The notes under the pieces are model-generated. The model made no database searches. It had not been told where the DNA came from and saw only the letters and a program-made list of their open reading frames with translations. A stretch of DNA of 64,000 nt, taken from positions 124,001 to 188,000 of the forward strand of contig NZ_AVBF01000001.1 in the NCBI RefSeq assembly GCF_000770635.1, read 5' to 3'. The position numbers and the translations under genes are program-made. Of the stretch, positions 1 through 7,880 are shown in pieces. The first letter of the stretch is position 1; each line of letters opens with the position of its first letter. Source of the DNA: Pontibacillus yanchengensis Y32 (lineage in GTDB: Bacteria; Bacillota; Bacilli; Bacillales; BH030062).

Positions 1-23
1 GAGGGGACAGGTACCTCGTCCCA
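1..23. repeat. Family A palindromic repeat (partial, window edge)
   Basis: Right part of the GGGACAGGTCCC-centred palindrome, here with GTACCTCGTCCCA as its right arm. It is cut by the window start. Confidence 0.8.
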
Positions 24-128
24 GTGGGTTGGTCTCGAAGCTGTTTGAACAACTGATGGAAAGTTATTACTTTGATAATAATTAGGGTTTATAACGTATG
101 CTATAATATGAAAAAGGAGGTTTGTGGA

Positions 129-296
129 ATGGCGACAAAAAATGATTCAAAGCAAGATTTAGACTACAAAAAAATTGCTAAACGTGTCTTCGAAAAACGT
201 CAACGCCGTATTACAAACTACCGTCCGGAGAATGATGATAACATTTCCAGCATTGAAAAATATTTAAAGAAATACCCTGGTAATAGAAACCGCTAA
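129..296 (+). CDS. Small basic hypothetical protein, 55 aa
   Basis: The ATG at 129 is preceded by AAAAAGGAGG (111-120) at good spacing. The longer reading from 72 has no ribosome site, so it was not used. The protein is highly charged, rich in Lys and Arg, with no signal peptide or membrane segment, so it is probably a cytosolic soluble protein. Its stop codon lies inside the stem of the terminator that follows. I do not recognise the family. It is monocistronic by position. Confidence 0.75.
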   Translation: MATKNDSKQDLDYKKIAKRVFEKRQRRITNYRPENDDNISSIEKYLKKYPGNRNR

Positions 297-312
297 AATT
301 AGCGGTTTTTTT
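288..312 (+). terminator. Intrinsic terminator
   Basis: The stem AACCGCT / AGCGGTT is followed by a T-run. The upstream gene's stop codon is part of the stem. Confidence 0.85.
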
Positions 313-318
313 ATCCTC

Positions 319-517
319 TAGGAAATTATAAAATTCAATGCTTGTGTATAACTGAAAAAGTGAAGTAGCCCCGTCCAGCTCCAGCGCCCAGCGACTAGTA
401 TGCTTCCCTCGCCTCCGTACGATAAGTTAACATCGAATCACTTCGTTCTTCGTGTTGCCTTTATCTCCTACGGCTCAGTCCAGCATATACGTCGCTACCC
501 GGGCGCTTGCGCTTTTG
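319..517. repeat. Family B structured element, copy 1 (internally deleted)
   Basis: It shares the AT-rich leader (about 319-366) and the outer stem AGCGCCCAGCGAC / GTCGCT..GGGCGCT with the copies at 47886, 49974 and 62232. The two central hairpins are missing and replaced by a short CTACGGCTCAGTCC stretch. The rest of the gap up to 825 holds no convincing gene; there is a small palindrome TAGTACAATGTACTA at 724-738. Confidence 0.8.
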
Positions 518-825
518 TTCTTTCGCTTCACTGTAAATGGAGTTTGAAATGACTTTCCAGAATCTAATTTAATCCCTTTTATTTTCAAAGCTCTTGGTGC
601 TTTGTTTTGAAAACCCTTTTTAGTTAAAATCATGTCTAACCATCTACTGTAATATCGAATGAGTCATACACCCTTTCATGTATATGGATAAGAACTGTAT
701 AAATCATTGTATGTGTTGCTCATTAGTACAATGTACTACATAAGGTATTTCTTGGTGATTAAGTTAAAGTATTTGCTATATCAACTTCTGTATTCATATC
801 CCAATGAAAAATTTTAAGGGACAAG

Positions 826-960
826 GTACAGAGATCACTGAGAAGCGGGGAGAACAGGTGCCTCGTTCTGGGATGAAGGGACAGGTCCCTCATCCCACAT
901 TTACATCCAACACCCCGGGTGAAGAGGAAAATGGGACGAGGGACCTGTCCCCCCATCCCA
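826..960. repeat. Family A palindromic repeats, three units
   Basis: One diverged unit at about 850-870, a perfect one at 870-897 and one at 932-960 in inverse orientation. They lie just upstream of the ECF sigma operon. Confidence 0.85.
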
Positions 961-978
961 AAAAATTTCAAAAAACGT

Positions 979-1006
979 GCAACTTTTTTGTTAGGTAGCT
1001 CATCAG
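979..1006 (+). promoter_or_regulatory. Possible ECF-type promoter of the sigma operon
   Basis: TGCAAC (979-984), 16 nt, TCATCA (1001-1006) fits the ECF layout of TGAAAC-N16-CGTC only loosely. An autoregulatory promoter is expected here. This is inference from spacing. Confidence 0.35.
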
Positions 1007-1034
1007 TATAAATAGGAAAGGAGGGCGATGTGTT

Positions 1035-1592
1035 TTGGAGAATATGCTGGAGCGGTTGCGGCAACGGGATGAGAAAGCGCTAGAGTACGTTATGTATCAG
1101 TATGGGAACGAGTTAAAACGGAGTGCTTATCTCATGGTAAAGGATCAGCAGTTGGCTGAAGAGATTGTGCAGGATGGTTTTGTGAAAGTGTTTGATAAGA
1201 TTCACCAGCTTCAGGATGAATCCAAGCTCAAAAGCTGGCTGATGACCATCGTCCTCAATCAGTGTCGATCGAAAATCAGGACGAAGCGGTTTCGGTTTCC
1301 GTTTTTGCCTTTTGACCCGAGTGAACGAGAGATCGAGGCAGGGGAGGATGAGTCGCCAGAGGAGCTGGTTGTTCAAATGCAGAAAAGCGAGTCGCTTGTG
1401 GAGCATATACATAACCTGGATCACCATTACCGGGAAGTTATCATTCTATTTTATTATCATGATTATTCACTAGAAGAAATGGTAGAGATTACGAATGTGA
1501 AAAAATCTACGATAAAAAGTCGATTGCGCCGAGCTAGGATGCAACTCCGCGATCGGTTAGAGAAAGGGGAGACGATTAATGAAGCGACGTAA
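1035..1592 (+). CDS. ECF-type RNA polymerase sigma factor
   Basis: 185 aa, the usual ECF length. Sigma-70 region 2 spans about residues 8-75 and contains the QLAEEIVQDGFVKVF core-binding helix. Region 4 (about 120-175) ends in a helix-turn-helix with KKSTIKSRLRRARMQLR. The start is TTG at 1035, about ten bases after AAAGGAGGG. The ATG at 1028 is in another frame. The gene overlaps the next by 14 nt, so the three genes 1035-4018 form one translationally coupled operon: sigma, membrane protein, large surface protein. It should direct polymerase to envelope-stress-type promoters. The regulon is unknown. Confidence 0.92.
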   Translation: MENMLERLRQRDEKALEYVMYQYGNELKRSAYLMVKDQQLAEEIVQDGFVKVFDKIHQLQDESKLKSWLMTIVLNQCRSKIRTKRFRFPFLPFDPSEREIEAGEDESPEELVVQMQKSESLVEHIHNLDHHYREVIILFYYHDYSLEEMVEITNVKKSTIKSRLRRARMQLRDRLEKGETINEAT

Positions 1593-1914
1593 CATTCAGC
1601 AAAAGGTAGATCAGGAACTGGAGCACGTCACATTCCAATCCCAATCCCAAGTGCTGGAAAGGGTTAAGCCTGCCTCCAAGAAAGAGCGGTTACGAGCGTG
1701 GTTGAACAAAGAAGTGGAAGTTCCACTCGTCCCAGCCGCCACAGCAAGTCTTTTACTAGTTGTTTCGTTGACGTTCAAGCCTTTTTTCTTATCCAATAAT
1801 CAAGAACATCCTGCTATTCAAGAAAACGACGAACTCATCGAACGAGGTGGGAGCGTGTACTGGAAAAGCTCTTACATGGAGGTGAAAAACCATGCGCGTG
1901 AAAATGAAAATTAA
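1579..1914 (+). CDS. Putative anti-sigma factor, single-pass membrane protein
   Basis: 111 aa. A cytoplasmic N-terminal part (about 1-55) is followed by one hydrophobic segment (about 56-75, PAATASLLLVVSLTF) and a short outside tail. Its position, overlapping the ECF sigma gene by 14 nt, and its topology (soluble inside, one helix, short outside) are those of an anti-sigma factor. There is no visible HxxxCxxC zinc motif, so it is not a ZAS-type protein. The function is inferred from context. It overlaps the next gene by 23 nt. Confidence 0.65.
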   Translation: MKRRNIQQKVDQELEHVTFQSQSQVLERVKPASKKERLRAWLNKEVEVPLVPAATASLLLVVSLTFKPFFLSNNQEHPAIQENDELIERGGSVYWKSSYMEVKNHARENEN

Positions 1915-4018
1915 GCATATAATAGCTGTTCTAACGGGTTTTGTTGGGTTACTCGCGTTGTTTATTTTCGTCATGTCACCGAACCTGTCCAATTCCAACG
2001 CTCAACAATCGGAAAAAGGTGATCTTTTCGCTCAGCTAGAAACGTTATCGGGGGAAGAGCGTTGGAAACGTATAGAGGAAGACATCATTAGTCGATTTCG
2101 AATTAAGCCCTACGACGTGTACAAAACCGCTGGTAGCACAGAATTGACGAATTTAAGTGAGAACAAGAATGAGGAATGGATTCCTTTTATCCGTGAATAT
2201 ATAGAGGAAATCCCGGAAGATAAAAAACGCCCCCCGCAAAATGGTTACTATAAGGAAGCGGTGGAAAAATTGGCGAAGTATTATGAGAAGAAGCAGAACT
2301 GGGAAGAGGCCACTAAGGTTCTGAGTCAAGGGATGGACGCTTTACCTGAGGATACAGATGGGTACCAGACATTTAAGGTGCAAAAATTACTCGTAGAATC
2401 CTACCAACACCCTGCATCTGCCCTGGAAAAGTTGAACGAGATCAAGCCTTATGAAGTGAAGGAATACCAATACGCTGAACTTTTAAAACGGCAAACAAAG
2501 CTTTTGATGGACGCAGGGCAATTGGATGAAGCTCACGAGAAGTTGACGAAAGGCATGGAATATATGGAGCAGAATCATGCCGTCCTCCAATCCATCCAAG
2601 AGCGTTTGGAAGCGTGGAAAAACGGGGAGGATCTCGTAACCTATCAAGGAAAACTGCAAACGGACGACGGGAAGCCACTTTCCCACGCAAAAGTTTTTCT
2701 CGTGAATCCTGATAGGAAAGGCAACAGTTTTACAGAAAAACAGTCCCCTAGCTCGATTACGGATGATCAAGGGAATTTTAAAATCGAAGCCCTGCCAAAA
2801 GGGGATTATCAATTAATGCTAGGTATGACGCTGGACCAAGTGGATGGATACACCTGGCCGGTTGAATCCGATGAGTGGTTAGACGTGCAATCCGATGTGA
2901 AAAGGAACATCACGCTACCTTCTCTTATCAAAATTAATTCGCCTATCAATGACCAAATGGTAAAAGGCGATAAGGTAGAGTTTTCATGGGAGCCTGTGGA
3001 GGACGCAGCGTATTATCAACTTCACTTCGGTATCCAATACGAAGGCGGCGGCATTACTACTACCGCATCAGAACACATCGAAAGCAATGCGTTCGAAATG
3101 TCGAAGCAAGCATTTTTGTTCCAATCATTTGGTACGGTTCAGATAATGGATGGTGACGGGGAAATGCAGATTGTGCCAGAAAGCTTGCTCGGATTGAGTA
3201 ATCCAAACGTTGATATGTACTGGTATGTGGATGCTTATAATAAACAAGGAGAAATCCTCACAAGCAGCAACGGTTTTCGGTTATCGAAGGAAAACGCAGC
3301 GCAAATTCCTTATTTTCACTATGAAAAACAAAGCCTAACAGAAGCGGACGAACTTTTATTAGATGGGAAGCTGGACGAAGCTTTTGCGGCGTATAAAAAG
3401 GATGAGAATGACCTGCACAGCCAGCGCATGATCTATGAGATTATCTCTTCCGACCGAGATATGTCACGGTACGAGCAACTTCAAGGAGCATTGCCGTATC
3501 TAAAAGAATTAGCAAAACGCACGGATTTGAAAAACTACTGGCACCAACTCGCCACCCATGCCTACTTGGAAGGGGACTGGGAGCGTTATAGAAAGTTTGT
3601 CGAGAAGCAAGACGAGAGGGAAATCGTGTGGGATGGCTATGACTGGGGCAAATACGCCATCGTATCAATGAAAATGGGCAAAGATGATGAAGCGGAGCAG
3701 TATTTTCTGAACTCTCTGGAGGAAGATGGTACAAATCGCTTCTCCTTAAGCTACGCAATGCTAGAGCTTCATCGAACAGGTAGCTTTGAAAAAGCACAGC
3801 AGATTGTAGAAAAGTACCCAGAAAGAAGCCTGAGCTCACAAGACTGGGCAAAGCGATTAGAAGAAATTAAGCGCCAAGTAGAGCAATCAGCTAAAACAAA
3901 AGAACTATTCCAACAAGGCCTAAACCGCTACACAACAGACGGCCACCACACCTTCAAACAATGGGTCAATCAACTAGACAACGAACTCCTAAGCGAATTT
4001 TTCGAAGAATTGGAGTGA
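1892..4018 (+). CDS. Membrane-anchored TPR / carboxypeptidase-regulatory-like protein
   Basis: 708 aa, with GGAGGTG about 8 nt before the ATG. An N-terminal helix (about 6-28) acts as an uncleaved anchor or signal. TPR-like helices follow (about 110-235). A beta-sandwich segment (about 250-320) has the pattern GKLQTDDGKPLSHAKVFL ... ITDDQGNFKIEALPKGDYQL, typical of carboxypeptidase-regulatory or CnaB-like folds. Next is an Ig-like segment (FSWEPVEDAAYYQLHFG, about 345-440), and then more TPR-like repeats to the C-terminus. As third gene of the sigma/anti-sigma operon it is most likely the extracytoplasmic sensor or the main product. I know of no characterised homologue. Confidence 0.75.
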   Translation: MRVKMKIKHIIAVLTGFVGLLALFIFVMSPNLSNSNAQQSEKGDLFAQLETLSGEERWKRIEEDIISRFRIKPYDVYKTAGSTELTNLSENKNEEWIPFIREYIEEIPEDKKRPPQNGYYKEAVEKLAKYYEKKQNWEEATKVLSQGMDALPEDTDGYQTFKVQKLLVESYQHPASALEKLNEIKPYEVKEYQYAELLKRQTKLLMDAGQLDEAHEKLTKGMEYMEQNHAVLQSIQERLEAWKNGEDLVTYQGKLQTDDGKPLSHAKVFLVNPDRKGNSFTEKQSPSSITDDQGNFKIEALPKGDYQLMLGMTLDQVDGYTWPVESDEWLDVQSDVKRNITLPSLIKINSPINDQMVKGDKVEFSWEPVEDAAYYQLHFGIQYEGGGITTTASEHIESNAFEMSKQAFLFQSFGTVQIMDGDGEMQIVPESLLGLSNPNVDMYWYVDAYNKQGEILTSSNGFRLSKENAAQIPYFHYEKQSLTEADELLLDGKLDEAFAAYKKDENDLHSQRMIYEIISSDRDMSRYEQLQGALPYLKELAKRTDLKNYWHQLATHAYLEGDWERYRKFVEKQDEREIVWDGYDWGKYAIVSMKMGKDDEAEQYFLNSLEEDGTNRFSLSYAMLELHRTGSFEKAQQIVEKYPERSLSSQDWAKRLEEIKRQVEQSAKTKELFQQGLNRYTTDGHHTFKQWVNQLDNELLSEFFEELE

Positions 4019-4082
4019 GACGGGGGGACAGGTCCCTCATCCCATTTTGAGAGTGGGACGAGGGGACAGGTCCCTCATCCCA
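4017..4082. repeat. Family A palindromic repeats, two units
   Basis: Two units start within a few bases of the stop codon at 4018, both with GGGACAGGTCCCTCATCCCA. Confidence 0.88.
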
Positions 4083-4132
4083 AAAAATGTGGTGCCTCAA
4101 AATTAAAATAGGAAGACAGATTTACTAAGGAG

Positions 4133-4175
4133 AAAGGTTCACAGATCATAAATTGATCATGTGAATCTTTTTTAT
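4133..4175 (+). terminator. Intrinsic terminator
   Basis: The arms GGTTCACA-GATCA and TGATC-A-TGTGAATC are followed by TTTTTTA. It lies about 115 nt after the TPR gene, beyond two repeat units. Confidence 0.7.
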
Positions 4176-4235
4176 TATGCAGACTTAGGTACCAGGAATT
4201 TAATCAGTTCTCCTTACCCCAATGAAGCCAGATAT

Positions 4236-4324
4236 TGAGATGAGTGGACAGGTCCCTTACCTCACCCGAAAAATGGGACGAGGGACCTGTCCCCCCATCC
4301 CAGGGACCTGTCCCCCATCCCACA
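4236..4324. repeat. Family A palindromic repeats, three units
   Basis: A diverged unit at about 4244, one in inverse orientation (GGGACGAGGGACCTGTCCCC) and a tandem half unit. They end five bases before the -35 box of the ABC operon. Confidence 0.85.
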
Positions 4325-4328
4325 CTCC

Positions 4329-4373
4329 TTGACGTGAATTAGTGATGTAGTGTACTATTTAACTAGTTCACTA
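4329..4373 (+). promoter_or_regulatory. Promoter with overlapping YtrA-like GntR operator
   Basis: TTGACG (4329-4334) and TACTAT (4353-4358), 18 nt apart, form a sigma-A promoter. An inverted repeat TAGTGTACTA-N6-TAGTTCACTA (4348-4373; arms match 9 of 10) covers the -10 box. The arms resemble the AGTGTA/AGTTCA half sites reported for YtrA-subfamily repressors. The regulator gene is second in the operon, so autorepression is likely. Confidence 0.75.
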
Positions 4374-4401
4374 TAGATTTTATATTCAAGGAGGTTTTCC
4401 A

Positions 4402-5160
4402 ATGAATGCATTTCTAGGATTACTTAAGAAAGAGATGCGTTTGTCTCTACCTTTTCATTTGGTAGTGTTTGCTTTTGTTATTTTAGTTCTGGGACTTACC
4501 TATTGGCGTTTAGGGAGTATAGAGCAAGTTTATTTTCTAGGTCCTATTTTATTTCTGATAGGGTTACACATATGGTATATCCCTGGCCATGTGCTCTATA
4601 GCTTTGGTAGAGAGGCGAGGATGATGCATGTATTCTTGCACTCACCGCGCTCTATTCATACGTTACTAATGTCAAAATTGCTAAATAGTATCGTTTTTTT
4701 CTTTATTTCACTTGCCCTATTAAATGGTCTTTTATTCTTCGTGTTATCTAATATCGATACGTTGAATGATTATCTAGCTACCTTTGCGAGATTTTCATTG
4801 TGGATCGAGGCTCATTTTGTGTTACTTTCCATTTATTTTGGTATTTTTGTCTTTTTCTTATGGACAGTTCATCAATTTCTTAAAGGTGCGGTTGGGAAGT
4901 GGAGTTGGTTACTCGTTGGAGTTTTATTTATCGCTCTTCCTACCGTACTTGGATGGTTTGAATCACAAGTTTTGGCTGATTATTTGAATTGGGGACAGCT
5001 CACTTACGACTTTCCTTCCCTTGAAGGTAAGGTGGAAGAATTCGGTAAACTTGAGCTGGAAGGAAATTTCTACATTGGGACATACGTTTTCCACTTTATC
5101 CTTTGTGCTATACTCTATTGGTTAGGAAGTTTTATTCTAGGCCGCAAAGTAGAGGTGTAA
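4402..5160 (+). CDS. ABC transporter permease (YtrC/YtrD-like)
   Basis: 252 aa with about six hydrophobic segments and no signal peptide. The ATG follows AAGGAGG at ideal distance. It is followed by a GntR regulator after 4 nt and an ABC ATPase (overlap 4 nt), which is the arrangement of YtrA-type exporters linked to cell-envelope antibiotics. The substrate cannot be told from sequence. The operon is probably induced when the repressor releases the operator at 4348-4373. Confidence 0.82.
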   Translation: MNAFLGLLKKEMRLSLPFHLVVFAFVILVLGLTYWRLGSIEQVYFLGPILFLIGLHIWYIPGHVLYSFGREARMMHVFLHSPRSIHTLLMSKLLNSIVFFFISLALLNGLLFFVLSNIDTLNDYLATFARFSLWIEAHFVLLSIYFGIFVFFLWTVHQFLKGAVGKWSWLLVGVLFIALPTVLGWFESQVLADYLNWGQLTYDFPSLEGKVEEFGKLELEGNFYIGTYVFHFILCAILYWLGSFILGRKVEV

Positions 5161-5164
5161 CGAT

Positions 5165-5539
5165 ATGCCCCAGGATTTTCAAAAAGATAAACCCATATAT
5201 CTTCAATTAATGACCCAGCTTTCAAGTGAGATTATACGTGGAGAACGAAAAGCCGGTGACAAGCTTCCCTCCGTGAGGGAGTACGCTATAGAGGCAGGAG
5301 TGAACCCCAATACGATGTCCAAGACGTATAAAGAGTTAGAATCGATGGGAGTCGTAGAATTCCGAAGAGGTCAGGGGACTTTTGTAACGGAAGATTATAA
5401 TCGACTAGAAAAACTACGAACGCAAATGAAAGAAGAATATATAGAATCTTTTATTAAGGATATGAAAGAACTAGGATTTTCGGCGAAAGAGACGTTAGAT
5501 GGATTGCAATCGTATTATGAAAAGGAGGATGATGGATGA
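5165..5539 (+). CDS. GntR-family transcriptional regulator, YtrA subfamily
   Basis: 124 aa. The N-terminal winged helix (about 10-78) carries the GntR signature IYLQLMTQLSSEIIRGE ... GDKLPSVREYA ... NPNTMSKTYKELE ... RGQGTFV. The short helical C-terminal part (about 80-124), without an effector domain, is typical of the YtrA subfamily. It sits between permease and ATPase genes, and its likely operator overlaps the operon promoter. Confidence 0.92.
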   Translation: MPQDFQKDKPIYLQLMTQLSSEIIRGERKAGDKLPSVREYAIEAGVNPNTMSKTYKELESMGVVEFRRGQGTFVTEDYNRLEKLRTQMKEEYIESFIKDMKELGFSAKETLDGLQSYYEKEDDG

Positions 5540-6222
5540 TTACATTGGATCATGTGACAAAAAATTATCTGAACACCTCAGCTCTCAATCAAGTAAACCT
5601 TGAATTCAAAAAAGGAAGTATCGTAGGCATAGTAGGGGAAAATGGCAGTGGCAAATCAACTACATTGAAATTGATTGCTGGATTGTTGAGACCGACAAAA
5701 GGGAAAGTACTTGTAGACGAAAAAAAAGCTAACCGCCTAATCAGTCGGAAAGTCGCTTATATGTCTGAACTAGAATCTGTCTACCCTTTCTTCACTGTAG
5801 GAGAAGCTATAAACTATTTTGAATCGCAATTTGAAGATTTTAATAGAGAAAAAGCGGAGGAAGTTCTTAAGTTTTTACAATTAAGCGATGACCAAAAGGT
5901 GAAAAATCTCTCTAAAGGAAACAAAGGACGTCTGAAAATGACGATTACGTTGGCTAGAGAGGCACCATATATTTTATTAGACGAACCGTTTGCAGGACTG
6001 GATCCTATGGTACGTAACTCGATAGTCAAAGGACTTATCAGGTTTATCGATTTAGAGAAACAAGCTCTTATTTTAACAACTCATGAAATAAGGGAAATAG
6101 AGCCTGTATTGGATGAAGTCGTTGCGATACAAAATGGCAATATCATTGGCAGAGAGCATGTGGAATCGATTCGAGACAATCAAAAAGATGTAGTTACATG
6201 GATGGAAGAGCTATACAACTAA
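5536..6222 (+). CDS. ABC transporter ATP-binding protein
   Basis: 228 aa. Walker A is GENGSGKST (34-42). The signature region is LSKGNKGRLKM, where the usual LSGGQ is changed to LSKGN as in YtrB/BcrA-type exporters. Walker B is ILLDEP, and the switch His is in LTTHEI. It overlaps the regulator stop by 4 nt (ATGA type). It pairs with the permease at 4402 as an efflux or detoxification ABC system. A strong terminator follows. Confidence 0.92.
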   Translation: MITLDHVTKNYLNTSALNQVNLEFKKGSIVGIVGENGSGKSTTLKLIAGLLRPTKGKVLVDEKKANRLISRKVAYMSELESVYPFFTVGEAINYFESQFEDFNREKAEEVLKFLQLSDDQKVKNLSKGNKGRLKMTITLAREAPYILLDEPFAGLDPMVRNSIVKGLIRFIDLEKQALILTTHEIREIEPVLDEVVAIQNGNIIGREHVESIRDNQKDVVTWMEELYN

Positions 6223-6229
6223 AATGCTA

Positions 6230-6282
6230 ACAAATTAAAAACCTCTTTTCTTACAGGAGAGGTTTTTAATTTGTCCTTTTTT
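6230..6282 (+). terminator. Strong intrinsic terminator of the ABC operon
   Basis: Long stem ACAAATTAAAAACCTCT / AGAGGTTTTTAATTTGT, followed by a T-rich tract. Confidence 0.9.
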
Positions 6283-6332
6283 AGTAGGGCCGTTCCTTTT
6301 TAAAGGGATACATTAGCAAAAGGAGTTCGAAT

Positions 6333-6518
6333 ATGTTTAAGCTATTTCAAGCGATTTTTATGGTGCTCTCTACTGTTGGAGTAGTATTTTTATTCTACAA
6401 TTTGTGGATTGGTTTAAGTATTGTGATTTGTTCACTCGCATTTGAATCAATCTGTTTAATAGTATTTATTTTAAAAAATGGAAGGAGGGGCGATCATAAT
6501 GAGCAAGAAAATGTTTAG
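6333..6518 (+). CDS. Small membrane protein, 61 aa
   Basis: Two hydrophobic segments (about 5-25 and 27-48) and a short polar tail (GRRGDHNEQENV). The ribosome site AAAGGAG is upstream. The gene overlaps the next by 20 nt, so the two are probably co-translated. No family recognised. Confidence 0.65.
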   Translation: MFKLFQAIFMVLSTVGVVFLFYNLWIGLSIVICSLAFESICLIVFILKNGRRGDHNEQENV

Positions 6519-6861
6519 AGTGCTTGTCCTTTTTGTAGTGATAGGAATTTTCCTTGTTACCTTTTATGTAGATATGTATAAGCAATCTACGCTCATACCA
6601 ATTGGTGTCGCTACGTTAGGTGCTATCATTATCCAGATTGGGTTAAGTAATATCAAAGAAGGAACTAGTGATCAACATTCCAAAAAGATAGAAGATAAGG
6701 CAGCTAAAGCTACTCTAACCATATCCTTACTTGTCGCCAGTATAGGAAGTGTCCTAATAAGTTTTCAAAACGAACAAATATCTACCTTCCTAACTGGTTA
6801 CGTTTCTTTCACCATTATCACCTTCATCCTAATCAAATACATCTACAAAAAAGTAATCTGA
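6499..6861 (+). CDS. Membrane protein, 120 aa
   Basis: Four predicted hydrophobic segments (about 6-24, 32-50, 72-90, 97-115) with a polar linker between the second and third. The start ATG at 6499 follows GGAGGGG. An in-frame ATG at 6478 has no such site. No family recognised. It is likely coupled to the upstream 61-aa membrane protein. Confidence 0.7.
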   Translation: MSKKMFRVLVLFVVIGIFLVTFYVDMYKQSTLIPIGVATLGAIIIQIGLSNIKEGTSDQHSKKIEDKAAKATLTISLLVASIGSVLISFQNEQISTFLTGYVSFTIITFILIKYIYKKVI

Positions 6862-6865
6862 GATT

Positions 6866-6954
6866 AGTGGGATGGGGGGGATAGTGGGATGAGGGGACAG
6901 GTCCCTCATCCCATTATTGAGATTTGGGATGGAGGGACAGGTTCCTCATCCCAT
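6866..6954. repeat. Family A palindromic repeats, two to three units
   Basis: A half unit and two full units follow four bases after the stop codon at 6861. Confidence 0.85.
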
Positions 6955-7023
6955 TTTTTGTTGTTTCGAGATTCATCATAGCGGGAAGGAAAATACTAGA
7001 AATTACAAATGAAGGGGGCTGCA

Positions 7024-7203
7024 ATGATGTCAGCTAACGGAGATTCTATTAATCTTTATAAAGATACTACGGGTAGGTGGCGTTGGCAGCGTAAAGCGTC
7101 CAATGGTGCGATAGTTGGAGCTTCTACGGAAGGTTATGTGAATAAAAATGATTGTAGAGACAACGCGAAACGGAATATGGTCGAAGTGAGCATACATGAA
7201 TAA
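7024..7203 (+). CDS. DUF1508 (YegP-like) small protein
   Basis: 59 aa, one copy of the DUF1508 fold. Visible pattern: LYKDTTGRWRWQRKASNGAIVGASTEGYVNK given in parts: YKDTTGRWRWQ, NGAIVGASTEGY. Most relatives carry one or two such repeats. Starts at 7024 or 7027 are both possible after AAGGGGG. The molecular role of the family is poorly known. A strong terminator follows. Confidence 0.85.
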   Translation: MMSANGDSINLYKDTTGRWRWQRKASNGAIVGASTEGYVNKNDCRDNAKRNMVEVSIHE

Positions 7204-7206
7204 TGA

Positions 7207-7243
7207 AAATCTCCCAGTGTTTAGGCGCTGGGAGATTTTTTTT
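7207..7243 (+). terminator. Intrinsic terminator
   Basis: Stem AATCTCCCAG / CTGGGAGATT followed by eight T. Confidence 0.9.
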
Positions 7244-7250
7244 ACGTGGA

Positions 7251-7280
7251 GTGGGACGAGGGACCTGTCCCTTCGTCTCA
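7251..7280. repeat. Family A palindromic repeat
   Basis: One unit. Its GTCTCATC end overlaps the stop codon of the minus-strand gene 7278-7706. Confidence 0.85.
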
Positions 7281-7706
7281 TCTTTTAGGAACAATGAAAC
7301 CATCTATTATTTGCATGTTATTGAATGGATTGTCCTGTTCTATTGATTGTATTGTGAAGTCTGGGTGGAAGTGTCCCAATTTGAACATCTCTCTAATATG
7401 TTTAGATTTTTGAGAAGTTGTGCTTTGTTTTGTCCCAAAATACTCCAAAATTACATCTAGTGAAGCATAGGGTTCAGTGCTTTTATCAAATAGAAAGTTG
7501 ATTGTACCTAGTGCGTGAATGACCCCGGCAGCCCAATTCTCAATCTTCCCTCTTAAGAAAGGAACCTCTTTTTTTCGAGCCATTTTCTCGATAAGTTTTT
7601 TACTGAGCTCTGCGTATTCGTCAGTTATGTATTGGTTGCAGAAATCGGTGGTTAAATCTATTAATTGTTTCTTACGAGCTTCTATTTTTTCTTTATCTTT
7701 TGCGAT
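7278..7706 (-). CDS. DUF6398-like protein with AUC in the start position
   Basis: 142 aa if read from AUC at 7706. On the minus strand AAAGGAGG lies 8-10 nt before this ATC, ideal for initiation, and the reading frame is open from there (AKDKEKIEARKKQLIDLTTD...). The first in-frame ATG, 41 codons later at 7583, has no ribosome site and would cut into the conserved part (KKLIEKMARKKEVPFLRGK, INFLFDKS, YFGTKQSTTSQKSKHIREMF). The family name is from memory. The helix around TKQSTTSQKSKHI looks DNA-binding-like, but that is only an impression. The gene is either AUC-initiated or has lost its ATG. Confidence 0.7.
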   Translation of the reverse strand: MAKDKEKIEARKKQLIDLTTDFCNQYITDEYAELSKKLIEKMARKKEVPFLRGKIENWAAGVIHALGTINFLFDKSTEPYASLDVILEYFGTKQSTTSQKSKHIREMFKLGHFHPDFTIQSIEQDNPFNNMQIIDGFIVPKR

Positions 7707-7746
7707 ATGTATCTCCTCCTTTTACGTGGATTATAACACAATAGAG

Positions 7747-7775
7747 TGGGATGGGGGGACAGGTCCCTCGTCTCA
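7747..7775. repeat. Family A palindromic repeat
   Basis: One unit (GGGGGGACAGGTCCCTCGTC) in the divergent intergenic region. Confidence 0.85.
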
Positions 7776-7831
7776 GACCAAGCAAGGTTTATGCTAGACT
7801 ATAATTTTGACATAATAATCAGTACAACGCT

Positions 7832-7860
7832 TGAGACGAGGGACCTGTCCCTCCGTCTCA
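7832..7860. repeat. Family A palindromic repeat, inverse orientation
   Basis: One unit six bases before the ribosome site of the gene at 7881. With the unit at 7747 it forms a convergent pair 56 nt apart. Confidence 0.85.
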
Positions 7861-7880
7861 CATACAGGGGGGAGAATAAA

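Noticed and set aside
475-633. Minus-strand 52-codon frame ending in the family B copy
   Set aside because: No ribosome site before the ATG, its end is translated repeat, and no family is visible. It might be a decayed gene.
804-998. Open frame running through family A repeats, encoding GQVPHP / RDLSPHP-type peptides
   Set aside because: Repeat units are stop-free in some frames. The same peptides appear wherever the repeat occurs (also 9009-9236, 51153-51472, 51813-52247), without ribosome sites.
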